DNA of 64,000 nucleotides from Undibacterium piscinae (GTDB taxonomy: Bacteria > Pseudomonadota > Gammaproteobacteria > Burkholderiales > Burkholderiaceae_D). Positions 1 through 8,359 of this stretch are shown piece after piece. Under the pieces are notes generated by a model that had not been told where the DNA came from, searched no databases, and saw only the letters and a list, made by a program, of their open reading frames with translations. The stretch spans positions 1,798,001 to 1,862,000 of the forward strand of contig CP051152.1 in the NCBI GenBank assembly GCA_003970805.2. Reading direction: 5' to 3'. Made by a program: the position numbers and the translations under genes. The stretch's first letter is position 1; each line of letters opens with the position of its first letter.

Positions 1-1190
1 CACCGGACTTGCGCGTACTGAGCCTGCAAGGACCGCAAAGAGCGCAACTATTCGATAGTATCGCCAGTGTTGACGTGGTGTTGACCACTTACCCGCTGCT
101 GTGGCGCGATCTGGAAATTTTAGAAAAGCAGCAGTTTCATCTACTGATACTGGACGAAGCCCAGACCGTCAAAAATGCCGCCAGCCGCAGCGCCGATGCG
201 GTACGGCGTATTCGTGCCCGCCATCGACTATGCATTACCGGCACACCGCTGGAAAACAATCTGGGCGAACTCTGGACCCAGTTTGATTTTTTGATGCCTG
301 GCTTTCTCGGCGATGCGCGTAGCTTTACGCGGCTGTGGCGCAAACCGATAGAAGTCAATGGCGAGACTGTGCGCGCGCAACTGCTGGCACAAAGAATCAG
401 ACCATTTATCTTGCGCCGCCGCAAACAGGAAGTTGCCGGCGAACTGGCTCCCAAAACCGAAGTGATCAAGCGCCTGCAACTGCAAGGCCAGCAGCGCGAC
501 TTGTATGAAAGCGTACGTGTCGCCGCCGACGAACAAGTGCGCAAGGTGTTAACGCGCAAGGGTTTTTCCGGCGCGCAGATCACTATCCTTGATGCCTTGT
601 TAAAACTGCGTCAGGTCTGCTGCGATCCGCATCTGCTCAAGGGCACGCAAACGCCGCATACGATGGAACGCGCCAAGCTGGAAATGCTGGCCGATATGCT
701 ACCCAGTCTGGTGGCAGAGGGGCGACGCATGCTGGTCTTTTCGCAGTTCACCGAAATGCTGGAGCTAATCGCCGAGCAATTGGATCAACTGGCACTGCCG
801 TATTTATCACTGACAGGCAAAACCCCGGTCGCGCAACGCGGTAAATTGGTCGCCCGTTTTCAGGATACGCAAGTACCAATACTATTGATCAGCCTGAAAG
901 CCGGTGGCGTCGGCCTCAATCTGACCGCGGCCGATACCGTGATCCACATGGACCCATGGTGGAATCCTGCCGTTGAAGAGCAAGCTACCGCGCGCGCCCA
1001 CCGCATAGGGCAGGAGCAAGCGGTATTTGTCTACAAACTGGTGGTGCAAGGCAGTATAGAAGAGCGCATCCTCGATCTGCAGGCGCGCAAGGCAGCGTTG
1101 GCAGAAGGGGTGCTGGGAAGCGATGCGGCGCTGGCGCCGAAATTCGACGCCGCCGATCTGCAGGCCTTGTTGGCGCCGCTGAGTATTTAA
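1..1190 (+). CDS. SNF2-family DEAD/DEAH helicase, C-terminal part (gene begins before the window)
   Basis: The frame is open from base 3, so the N-terminal part (with Walker A) lies outside the window. The visible 395 or so residues cover the second half of the SNF2 ATPase lobe and the whole helicase C lobe. The Walker B/DEAQ box is at bases 153-164 (LILDEAQTVKN), followed by motif III (GTPLENNLGELW). The C lobe has MLVFSQFTEML and the motif V/VI block ending in ARAHRIGQ. These motifs are typical of bacterial SNF2/RapA-like ATPases that move on double-stranded DNA, often with an N-terminal SWIM zinc finger, which cannot be seen here. The stop at 1188-1190 lies 18 bp from the convergent trmB stop. 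The substrate is unknown. Confidence 0.9.
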   Translation, partial: PDLRVLSLQGPQRAQLFDSIASVDVVLTTYPLLWRDLEILEKQQFHLLILDEAQTVKNAASRSADAVRRIRARHRLCITGTPLENNLGELWTQFDFLMPGFLGDARSFTRLWRKPIEVNGETVRAQLLAQRIRPFILRRRKQEVAGELAPKTEVIKRLQLQGQQRDLYESVRVAADEQVRKVLTRKGFSGAQITILDALLKLRQVCCDPHLLKGTQTPHTMERAKLEMLADMLPSLVAEGRRMLVFSQFTEMLELIAEQLDQLALPYLSLTGKTPVAQRGKLVARFQDTQVPILLISLKAGGVGLNLTAADTVIHMDPWWNPAVEEQATARAHRIGQEQAVFVYKLVVQGSIEERILDLQARKAALAEGVLGSDAALAPKFDAADLQALLAPLSI

Positions 1191-1208
1191 CTCGGTGACG
1201 CCCACCTA

Positions 1209-1928
1209 TTATTTTTTGGTAAAGACCAAATCCCACACCCCATGCCCAAGTTTCAGACCACGGTTTTCAAACTTGGTGACCGGGCGATAATCGGGACGTG
1301 GTGCGTAGCCTGCTGCGGTATTTTCCAGCGCAGGCTCGGCGCCTAACACTTCCAGCATCTGCACCGCATAGTCTTCCCAGTCGGTCGCGCAATGCAGGTA
1401 GCCACCTGGAGCAATGCGTGAAGCCAGCAAGGCCACCAGCGGGCTCTGGATCAGGCGACGCTTGTTGTGGCGTGCCTTGTGCCATGGATCAGGGAAAAAC
1501 ACGTGCACACCGGCCAGCGAGTTAGGCGCAATCATGTGCGTCAAGACTTCAAAAGCATCGTGCTGGATGATGCGCTGGTTTTGCAAACCCATGGCATCAG
1601 TGAGCTTAAGCAGACTACCAACGCCAGGTGTGTGCACCTCAACGCCGATAAAATTCTTTTCCGGCATCAGTGCAGAAATTTTGGCGCTGGTCTCGCCCAT
1701 GCCAAAACCGATTTCAAATACCGTAGGCGCTGTGCGGCCAAACGCCGCCGCCACATCAAGCTCGGCTTTTTGATACGGGATGCAAAAACGCGGTCCCAAA
1801 GTTTCTATCGCCCTGCCCTGCGCCTCAGATAAGCGCCCGGCACGCGTCACAAAACTGCGGATGCGGTGTTCGGTTGGATCATAAAACAGCGGCTTATTGT
1901 TGCCGTCGGCAGGTTTGGTATCGGACAT
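1209..1928 (-). CDS. trmB: tRNA (guanine-N7-)-methyltransferase TrmB
   Basis: Makes m7G46 in the variable loop of tRNAs using S-adenosylmethionine. The 239-residue protein has the SAM-binding motif EIGFGMG at about residues 72-78 and the family signature [14 protein letters not shown]. Its C-terminal half carries the conserved TKFENRG and WDLVF segments. A longer frame starts at 1982, but the extra 18 residues are hydrophobic and unlike TrmB, so the ATG at 1928 (MSDTKPADG) is preferred. It lies downstream of the TPR/GT9 gene on the same strand with an 86-bp gap, and converges on the helicase gene. The length matches the family. Confidence 0.93.
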   Translation of the reverse strand: MSDTKPADGNNKPLFYDPTEHRIRSFVTRAGRLSEAQGRAIETLGPRFCIPYQKAELDVAAAFGRTAPTVFEIGFGMGETSAKISALMPEKNFIGVEVHTPGVGSLLKLTDAMGLQNQRIIQHDAFEVLTHMIAPNSLAGVHVFFPDPWHKARHNKRRLIQSPLVALLASRIAPGGYLHCATDWEDYAVQMLEVLGAEPALENTAAGYAPRPDYRPVTKFENRGLKLGHGVWDLVFTKK

Positions 1929-2014
1929 GGGAGCAAACAGAAAAAGTGGGAGATAAACACTGGCGCAACGAAGCCGGTTCAAACACCAGCCCCATGCGCA
2001 GCAAAGGCGACATT

Positions 2015-3268
2015 TTAACAGAAGCGCAGGTCGCGCTCGCTTCTGTCAGCCAACTCCCGCAACGCCGTCGCCACTGTGGCAATCACTTCAGGCCAATCGC
2101 CGCGATGACGCTGGCGAAATAGCCGCATCTGCGGATACCAGGGCGTATCTAGCCTATCGGTCAGCCAGCGCCAGTCAGTGCGGTAATCGGGCAACAACAG
2201 CCAACAGGCTTTCCCCATGGCACCGGCCAGATGCGCCACCGCAGTGTCGACGCTGATTACCAGGTCGAGGTTAGCGATCAAGGCGGCGGTGTCGGCAAAG
2301 TCTTCCAGCTCCGCCCCCAAGGGCAACACATCAAAACCCTCACGCGGTAATTGATCCTGCCCCGGCCCTTTTTGCAAGCTGACAAACTGCACACCAGCCA
2401 CATCCATCAACGGGCGCAATAGTGCTACCGACGCCAGCGAACGATCAGCGTCATTCTCAAAGCGTGGGTTACCCTGCCACGCCAGACCAACCCGCAGCTG
2501 ACAGGCATCGTTCACCGGCAAACGCCGCGACCAGCCGTCTATGCGTTGCGGTTCAGCGCTCAGATAGGGAATTTGCGCCGGTATCGTCGCCAACCGGGTC
2601 TGGCAGTAATACGGCAGACTCATCGGCGGCATCCAATAATCCCAGGCTGAATCGGGCAGAGCTTCATTGAAATCAAAGACCTGATCAACGCCAGACAGGC
2701 TGCCAAACAAGCTCTTGAGTGAAGAATGACAGACCAGCGTGATGGAACTGGCCCCCATATTTTTGAGGACCTGCGCATAACGACAAAACTGGATCATGTC
2801 GCCATGCCCTGCCTCAAACCCTATCAACACAGATTTGCCAACCAAAGCCTGCCCCTGCCAACGCGGAAAATCAAAATTTCTCGCCCAGACCTCGCACCAT
2901 ACACGCGCTTCCAGACAGTGCCACCCCTCTTCAAATCGCCCCTGCCGCAACAGGATATACGCCAGGTTAAAACGCGCCTTGGCGTAATTCTCATCGAGTT
3001 CCAGAGCGCTGCGATAGCATTCCTCCGCCTCACTATCACGCTGCATACACGCCAGCAGCATGCCAAAATTCGACCATGCTGCGGCCGACTCCGGCGCCTG
3101 CGCCAAGGCCTGCAGATAGACCAACTCAGCCTCGGCAAAGCGCTTACGCACCGTCAGAAAAGCGGATGCGCGTCCGGTTCGGATTGATGGCCAAGGCTTG
3201 TTGCATGACCGATAAAATTTTCTGGCAGGCAGTTGATGCGGACGTTGCCACACCGGCATCTGAACCAC
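2015..3268 (-). CDS. TPR protein with glycosyltransferase-9-like domain, 5' end disrupted
   Basis: The long frame has two or three TPR units ([60 protein letters not shown]). A heptosyltransferase-like (GT9) domain follows: [35 protein letters not shown] and [18 protein letters not shown]. Such TPR-GT9 proteins are common in betaproteobacteria near flagellar or surface-glycan genes; the acceptor is unknown. The first 30 or so residues read as nonsense. Another minus-strand frame (stop near 3144) carries a good TPR piece, [11 protein letters not shown]. At least one indel near 3160-3200 therefore shifts the frame, and the true start is not visible. The gene runs head to head with a diguanylate cyclase that also lacks its 5' end. 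Confidence 0.75.
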   Translation of the reverse strand: MVQMPVWQRPHQLPARKFYRSCNKPWPSIRTGRASAFLTVRKRFAEAELVYLQALAQAPESAAAWSNFGMLLACMQRDSEAEECYRSALELDENYAKARFNLAYILLRQGRFEEGWHCLEARVWCEVWARNFDFPRWQGQALVGKSVLIGFEAGHGDMIQFCRYAQVLKNMGASSITLVCHSSLKSLFGSLSGVDQVFDFNEALPDSAWDYWMPPMSLPYYCQTRLATIPAQIPYLSAEPQRIDGWSRRLPVNDACQLRVGLAWQGNPRFENDADRSLASVALLRPLMDVAGVQFVSLQKGPGQDQLPREGFDVLPLGAELEDFADTAALIANLDLVISVDTAVAHLAGAMGKACWLLLPDYRTDWRWLTDRLDTPWYPQMRLFRQRHRGDWPEVIATVATALRELADRSERDLRFC

Positions 3269-3303
3269 CGAGCGCAGCAGCGTTAGCGCGCGACCATGAT
3301 TGA

Positions 3304-4776
3304 CACGCGCTTAGCCGCTCACGCTGCTGCGGGATTGCGACCTCGCTGCATATCGATCCGAACAATTATGTATATTACGGCAATACGTCCGGCCAGGCGC
3401 TCGGCTTATTCCGCCATTCTCTGCAAGAAGCTGAATTACGCGTCAAACTCAAACCGGAAGAAAATCGCACGCGTTATCGCTTCAAGGGTATAGACGGGCC
3501 ACTGCAATTTCATTCCACGGAAGAAAAACTGTTTGATCCGCGCACCCGCCCCTGGTACACCGCAGGTGCAAATGCAAAAAATGATACCTGGACTTCGGTC
3601 TATATCGATTTTGGCACTCAGGATCTGGTGGCGACACGGGCGCGTCGCGTCATGGGCGAGGGCGGCAAACTGGCCGGCGTCGCAGCTACCGATATGTCAT
3701 TGCGTTCACTCAACGACTTCGTGCGCAATCTGAAGATGTCGCAACACGGGCTCGCGTTCATTATCGAACCGAACGGCGACTTGATTGCGTCCTCGATCGG
3801 TCCTAACGTCAGGCACCTGAAAGACGGTAGCAATGTCCGCATCAATGCCAGAGAAAGTGACAATGAATTCCTGACGGCCGTATATCACGAATTACTGGAA
3901 CTCAATATCGGGCAAGAAAACAATGTCAATGCCAAGACCTTCAGCTACGAAGATGATGTCAACGGACGCATTCATGTCGCCTACGAGAAAGTCAAAGACA
4001 ATACAGGGCTGGAATGGATTACCGTGGTGGCTGTACCGAGCAAGGATTTCATGGGGGACGTGATAGACAATATCAAGCGCACCATCCTGATCAGCGCGCT
4101 GGCGGCCTTGTTTGCGATTGTAATTGGACTGCGAATCTTGAACTGGGTGGCATCTGATCTGAAACGCTTATCGGAAGCGGCGGTGCAAGTGGGCAATGGC
4201 GTCATCGATACGCCGCTGGAGATTACCCGCAGCGATGAAATCGGTGTGCTCGCCACTAGTTTCAAGACCATGCAGTTGCGCTTGCAAACCGATCGTCTGA
4301 CCGGTTTAAAAAATCGCGATGCATTTGAACGCAGGCTCAATGCAAAAATCAGCGACTACGACCAGTCACAAGAGAAAAAAGCGTTTGGGGTTTTGTTTAT
4401 AGACCTCAATGGTTTCAAGGCGATCAATGATCAGTATGGTCATAACGCGGGTGATCTGGCACTGATAGAAGTGGCACGCCGTCTCGCCAATAACGCCCGC
4501 TCGGGCGATATGGTGGCGCGTTATGCCGGTGATGAATTCGTCATCATGCTCGATGATGTGCCGCGCCGCGAAGATATCGCGCCTATCCGCCACTATATAG
4601 AAGCGGCGCTGGCGATGCCACTGACGCTGGCAAATCTGCCCGATGCGCCGCAAGTGCACCTGGGCGGAGCGATAGGTATCTCGCACTTCCCTAGCGATGG
4701 TCATGACGGAGCAACCCTGCTGAAGGTCGCCGATCGCGATATGTATGTACAGAAATTTGCTGCCAAGTCGATGTAA
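3304..4776 (+). pseudogene. Diguanylate cyclase (Cache-HAMP-GGDEF), N-terminus missing
   Basis: The open frame begins just after a stop at 3301 and encodes about 490 residues. It starts inside a periplasmic Cache sensor domain (FDPRTRPWYTAG, then WTSVYIDFGTQ). A membrane helix follows (ILISALAALFAIVIGL, near 4080-4140), then HAMP (DLKRLSEAAVQVGNG) and GGDEF. The catalytic signature is AGDEF (bases 4527-4541), with an RxxD inhibitory site (RSGD) five residues upstream. The enzyme would therefore make c-di-GMP under product control. The first membrane helix, the start of Cache and a start codon are absent. The first ATG inside the frame is at 3649, in mid-domain. This may be a real deletion at the divergent junction near 3300 or an assembly fault. 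Confidence 0.8.
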
Positions 4777-4930
4777 GTGCATCACACATCGAGCCTCAGA
4801 TCCGGCGTTAAATAACCAGGACGTAGTTGCCGCTGGCGCTAAGAGCACACCGGTGCCATCAGTATCTTTCGAGACATACCTGACGGTGACGGTTTTTTAC
4901 CTACCCGGAAAACACTGGGCGCAAAAACAA

Positions 4931-4958
4931 AAAAGCCCACCAAAGGCGGGCTCTTCAT
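4931..4958 (-). terminator. Rho-independent terminator, minus strand
   Basis: Read on the minus strand, AGCCCGCC-TTT-GGTGGGCT forms an 8-bp stem with one G-U pair, followed by a run of six T. It would end a transcript coming from the cspA side and running through the hairpin repeats at 4982-5468. Confidence 0.75.
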
Positions 4959-5098
4959 TCATTACGACGACTCACCGGCAGCCCATGCTATCTGCGTGGT
5001 GCCACCGGTTGACCAGCAACCCATGCTATCTGCGTGGTGTCACTATAAACCAAAAACCCGTGCTATCTGCGCGGTGCCTTCGGCTGTCTGGTCATCTG

Positions 5099-5131
5099 CA
5101 CGTTAACCATTCTCCTTGCGGTGTTAACGTG
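5099..5131. repeat. Perfect 9-bp inverted repeat
   Basis: CACGTTAAC (5099-5107) and GTTAACGTG (5123-5131) are exact reverse complements separated by 15 nt. There is no T run, so a simple terminator is unlikely. It lies among the small hairpin repeats. Confidence 0.7.
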
Positions 5132-5375
5132 ATAGCAAACAAATTAATTGCTTCACAAATTAACTAAATCATTTTCCTGGGTCACTGTAATTGTCAGTGC
5201 CTGGCCGATTAGAATTAATTGCGCGTTCGAGAATTCCGTCTATCGATCAACTAAGTTGACCAAGTAAGGCGCTCATCCTCTTACTAGTGATTTTTTCACC
5301 GGACAACTATGCCTTTTCCCAACAGCCCATGCTATCTGCATAGTGCCACCAGCCGGTAAGAATTGTCCTGCGCTG

Positions 5376-5402
5376 TAGAAATCCGCTAAGCGGAAATTTC
5401 TA
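5376..5402. repeat. Hairpin in the cspA downstream region
   Basis: AGAAAT-CCGC-TAA-GCGG-AA-ATTTCT forms a 10-bp stem with a 2-nt bulge and 3-nt loop. It lies between hairpin-repeat copies 4 and 5. Its function is not known. Confidence 0.5.
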
Positions 5403-5556
5403 GTTTGTGAATTCACCTCACTTACCGATTATCTGCGCCCGGAAAAACCATGCTATTCGCATGGCGCCTAGGAGCGGCATGATGAATCAGAGAATAAGTG
5501 AGGTTACAGTCCGTCTTTCAAGTGTCGGCAACACCAGGTTGCCGAAGTTCACTCAA

Positions 5557-5769
5557 TTAAGAAAGAACTTGGATATTGCCGGCTTTGTCGCCCTTAGGAC
5601 CAACACTGCGCTCGAAAGAAACGCGTTGGTTTTCGGACAGACTCTTGAAGCCTGTAGATTGGATGTCTTGGAAGTGAGCGAACAAATCTGGACCGCCTGC
5701 ATCTGGCGTGATGAAGCCGAAGCCCTTAGCGTCGTTGAACCATTTGACTATGCCTGTTTGAGTGGACAT
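5557..5769 (-). CDS. Cold-shock-domain protein, CspA family
   Basis: This 70-residue single cold-shock domain binds single-stranded RNA and DNA and melts mRNA structure. The RNA-binding motifs are visible: RNP1 as KGFGFI (residues 15-20) and RNP2 as LFAHF (residues 29-33). The WF of [12 protein letters not shown] is conserved. The start ATG is preceded on the minus strand by a strong Shine-Dalgarno (AAGGAAATAAC). The upstream region holds a 12-bp perfect palindrome, GGCAAGCTTGCC (5798-5809), in the likely leader; many csp genes have long structured leaders. Which csp paralogue it is cannot be told from one sequence. Downstream lie hairpin repeats and then a minus-strand terminator 600 bp away. 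Confidence 0.93.
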   Translation of the reverse strand: MSTQTGIVKWFNDAKGFGFITPDAGGPDLFAHFQDIQSTGFKSLSENQRVSFERSVGPKGDKAGNIQVLS

Positions 5770-6005
5770 GTTATTTCCTTAAAAATTTTAAATATAGGCA
5801 AGCTTGCCTTGAAAGGCACTTGAAACCAAGAGATGAAACCAGAGGAAATAAAACAGAACGACCAGAAGAAACAGCCATGCAGAATTGGGACCAACGAGAT
5901 TACGACCTGATGCAAGTACGAGACGAAATATACAGCACGTATTTAAATTTAGCTACACTTATTTTCAAATCCGCTTAACTATTTTCAAATGACCGGGGAA
6001 ATCCC

Positions 6006-6040
6006 GTCAGCGCGACAAGGTGAAAAACCTTCGCGCTGAC
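6006..6040 (-). terminator. Bulged hairpin after the small membrane-protein gene
   Basis: GTCAGCGCG (6006-6014) pairs with CGCGCTGAC (6032-6040). AAGG (6017-6020) pairs with CCTT (6028-6031) inside it, giving a 13-bp stem with an AC bulge. It lies 26 bp beyond the stop of the minus-strand gene ending at 6066. There is no clear T run, so terminator function is an inference. Confidence 0.45.
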
Positions 6041-6065
6041 AAAGCTAGCGGCATGGGAACTGGCA

Positions 6066-6416
6066 CTAGTTACCCCGACGCGAATAGCGGGAAAACAGCA
6101 TCAGCACACCAGCCAATAATAAAAACGGTAGCAATAAAGGCGACAAAACCAGAGCGAATGTGCCGAGTATACCGAGCACCAGTAAGGCTAAAAAAACCGC
6201 GATGCCAGCCAGCAGCAGACCGGTAAAACTCAGGGCAAAAAATGTCGCAATGAGGGCAATCACCCCACCGATCATCGCCAGTCCGACACCGGCAAGTCCG
6301 TTCACCGGTTCACCGTTAATCATCAACGAAGGCTCAGTCATGGAAAGCGCCGCGATACTGCCCAAGATCAACACTGCGCCCACTGCCAAGACCGCATTAC
6401 GTACCGCATTTTTCAT
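6066..6416 (-). CDS. Small hydrophobic membrane protein, unknown function
   Basis: This 116-residue protein has an N-terminal hydrophobic segment (AVLAVGAVLILGSIAAL, residues 8-24) and two to three more membrane helices between residues 45 and 110. It ends with a short basic tail (SRYSRRGN). The loop after the first helix (TEPSLMINGEPVNG) is the only polar part and would be periplasmic or cytoplasmic depending on orientation. The start ATG has an AAAGGATAGGC ribosome-binding site. No family is recognised. It stands alone between the csp gene and a region without genes. Coding is supported by length, start and composition. Confidence 0.65.
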   Translation of the reverse strand: MKNAVRNAVLAVGAVLILGSIAALSMTEPSLMINGEPVNGLAGVGLAMIGGVIALIATFFALSFTGLLLAGIAVFLALLVLGILGTFALVLSPLLLPFLLLAGVLMLFSRYSRRGN

Positions 6417-6764
6417 GATGCCTATCCTTTAATTAGTCCGTCTATTGTCAATGAACAAGAGAATCTTGATTCAGTGCAGCCATCTTAAGAAAATGCAGGT
6501 AAGGCGACAACCAGCTTGCGACAGTATGTAAAAATGCAGGGACGAACTGCAGCAGTTCCGTATGGGATGAGCCTATCGATGAGAAAAGCGCGTGCATTAA
6601 TTAATCAATTGTGATCAATGGATATGCCGATTGACACCACGAATAGCACCGCTAAGAACACCAGCACCACCAAGTACGGCGGTAAGCGCGGCACACCGGG
6701 CAAATAAAAAACAAAAGCCGGCAACGCGTCCTACAATAAAGAGAGGCATCAATGGGAGAGCATC
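6417..6764. other. Intergenic stretch without recognised gene
   Basis: About 350 bp between divergent genes. No ORF with coding character, tRNA or strong hairpin is seen. Promoters for both flanking genes must lie here but no convincing -35/-10 pair stands out. Confidence 0.5.
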
Positions 6765-7070
6765 ATGTTAGCTACCGTTCAGCAGCTCCAGGAACTCATG
6801 AAGGAAGTCGAAAAAGAAGATCCTATCGACTTTGCCGACCTGCCTTTTGAAGAAGATGAGCTGCGCCTCATCACCGCCAATCAAATCTGTGAGATGGCGG
6901 CAGCACTGGAAAACTTCAACGAGGAGGACCGTCACCTGACCTTATTAGCGGTGGCCGCCAAGCTGGTCCTGGAGAACATGGTGCTGCACATACAATTACT
7001 ACGCCAACACGGACAGGAAGTCGGCATGGATGCCAGTGCGATTTTGCAAGGGATACGAAATAAAAAATAA
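6765..7070 (+). CDS. Conserved-looking acidic hypothetical protein, 101 aa
   Basis: The protein is acidic and predicted mostly helical. It has a very acidic N-terminal third (KEVEKEDPIDFADLPFEEDE), then an amphipathic helix region rich in Leu and Ala (HLTLLAVAAKLVLENMVLHIQLL). There is no signal peptide and no membrane segment, so it is probably cytoplasmic. The start ATG is preceded by GGGAGA at good distance. It is the last gene before a 258-bp gap in front of glyQ. I do not recognise the family and give no function. Confidence 0.65.
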   Translation: MLATVQQLQELMKEVEKEDPIDFADLPFEEDELRLITANQICEMAAALENFNEEDRHLTLLAVAAKLVLENMVLHIQLLRQHGQEVGMDASAILQGIRNKK

Positions 7071-7328
7071 GCCCGACAACCCCGATAACCCAACTCCGGC
7101 GGCCACATACCTGCGTGCAGGCTTACAGCAAACTACCTTAGCCTGTTATCTCATCTGCATAATTCCCGCATAAATTGCCACGCCAAGCCAGATATCTCCG
7201 ACTGGCGACCGTCCCCATCTGCCACAAGCGCGGAGCAAATTCGCCTATCCATGTAAAAACCCGTTAAAATCGAAGGTTGAGTAATTATTATTCGCCATCT
7301 AACATTCGCGAAAAAGGCAGACCGCACT

Positions 7329-8291
7329 ATGCTTACGTTTCAACAAATCATCCTTACACTACAAGAATACTGGAATGCCCAGGGTTGTGCCCTGTTGCAA
7401 CCCTATGACATGGAAGTTGGTGCAGGCACGTCGCATACCGGCACTTTCCTGCGCGCAATCGGCCCGGAGCCTTGGCGTGCCGCCTATGTACAACCATCAC
7501 GCCGCCCTAAAGATGGCCGTTATGGCGAAAACCCGAACCGCCTGCAGCACTACTACCAATATCAGGTGGTATTAAAGCCAGCACCGGAAAACATCCTCGA
7601 TCTTTACCTCGGTTCGCTCAAGGCACTGGGTCTGGATTTGCAGCAAAATGATATCCGTTTCGTCGAAGACGATTGGGAGAATCCTACCCTGGGCGCATGG
7701 GGCTTGGGCTGGGAAGTCTGGCTGAACGGCATGGAAGTGACGCAATTCACTTATTTCCAGCAAGTCGGCGGCATTGATTGCAAACCTATCCTGGGTGAAA
7801 TCACTTACGGTATCGAACGTCTGGCTATGTATCTGCAAGGCGTAGAAAATGTCTACGATCTGGTCTGGACTGAGCGCGAAGAGAATGGCAAGACCGTACG
7901 CCTGTCGTATGGCGACGTATTCCATCAGAACGAAGTTGAACAATCGACCTTCAATTTTGAATATTCAAATACCGATTTCCTGTTCACGCTGTTTAGCAAT
8001 TACGAAGCCGAAGCCAAGCGTTTACTGGAAGTAACAGAGACTTCGCTGGCATTGCCGGCCTACGAGATGATACTCAAGGCGGGACATACGTTTAACCTGC
8101 TCGACGCCCGTGGTGCGATTTCGGTCACTGAACGTGCAGCCTACATAGGCCGCATCCGCAATCTGTCACGTGCCGTGGCCGCTGCCTATTACGCCTCACG
8201 CGAGAAACTGGGTTTCCCTATGTGCGCGGCAGACGACAGGCACAAGCCCGCAGCCGCAACAACAGTGACAGCAATAGTGGCGGCAGTTTAA
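7329..8291 (+). CDS. glyQ: Glycyl-tRNA synthetase alpha subunit
   Basis: The alpha subunit of the bacterial alpha2beta2 glycyl-tRNA synthetase carries the class II catalytic core that makes glycyl-adenylate. The protein begins [15 protein letters not shown] and has the conserved blocks [41 protein letters not shown] and [14 protein letters not shown] (class II motif 3 region). At 320 residues it is slightly longer than E. coli GlyQ (about 303), the excess being an Ala/Thr-rich tail. It is followed 68 bp later by glyS, and the two are surely co-transcribed. An AAAGG sequence lies before the ATG. Confidence 0.96.
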   Translation: MLTFQQIILTLQEYWNAQGCALLQPYDMEVGAGTSHTGTFLRAIGPEPWRAAYVQPSRRPKDGRYGENPNRLQHYYQYQVVLKPAPENILDLYLGSLKALGLDLQQNDIRFVEDDWENPTLGAWGLGWEVWLNGMEVTQFTYFQQVGGIDCKPILGEITYGIERLAMYLQGVENVYDLVWTEREENGKTVRLSYGDVFHQNEVEQSTFNFEYSNTDFLFTLFSNYEAEAKRLLEVTETSLALPAYEMILKAGHTFNLLDARGAISVTERAAYIGRIRNLSRAVAAAYYASREKLGFPMCAADDRHKPAAATTVTAIVAAV

Positions 8292-8359
8292 GCGCCGGGG
8301 GCACGCGCCCCCGCCTGAACTTAGCGAACCAGCGACGAACTCTCCCGGAATAAAGAAAC

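Larger units (their letters stand above)
4982..5468. repeat. Family of five small hairpin repeats, consensus CCRTGC-TATCT-GCRYGG
   Basis: Copies lie at 4982-5008, 5020-5043, 5057-5078, 5326-5350 and 5448-5468. Each has a 6-bp stem around a 5-nt loop: CCATGC-TATCT-GCGTGG (copies 1 and 2), CCGTGC-TATCT-GCGCGG (copy 3), CCATGC-TATCT-GCATAG (copy 4, one mismatch), CCATGC-TATTC-GCATGG (copy 5, perfect). An A-T pair becomes G-C and a T-G pair becomes T-A between copies, so pairing is kept while sequence changes. Spacing is uneven (about 38, 37, 270 and 120 bp), unlike a CRISPR array. The copies sit between the 3' ends of two convergent genes. Confidence 0.75.

Noticed and set aside
4982-5468. CRISPR array
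   Set aside because: Copies are short (about 17-24 bp), unevenly spaced and vary in sequence; no spacers of constant length and no cas genes.
5407-5823. Plus-strand ORF of 138 codons
   Set aside because: It lies opposite the clear cold-shock gene and has no protein-like features.
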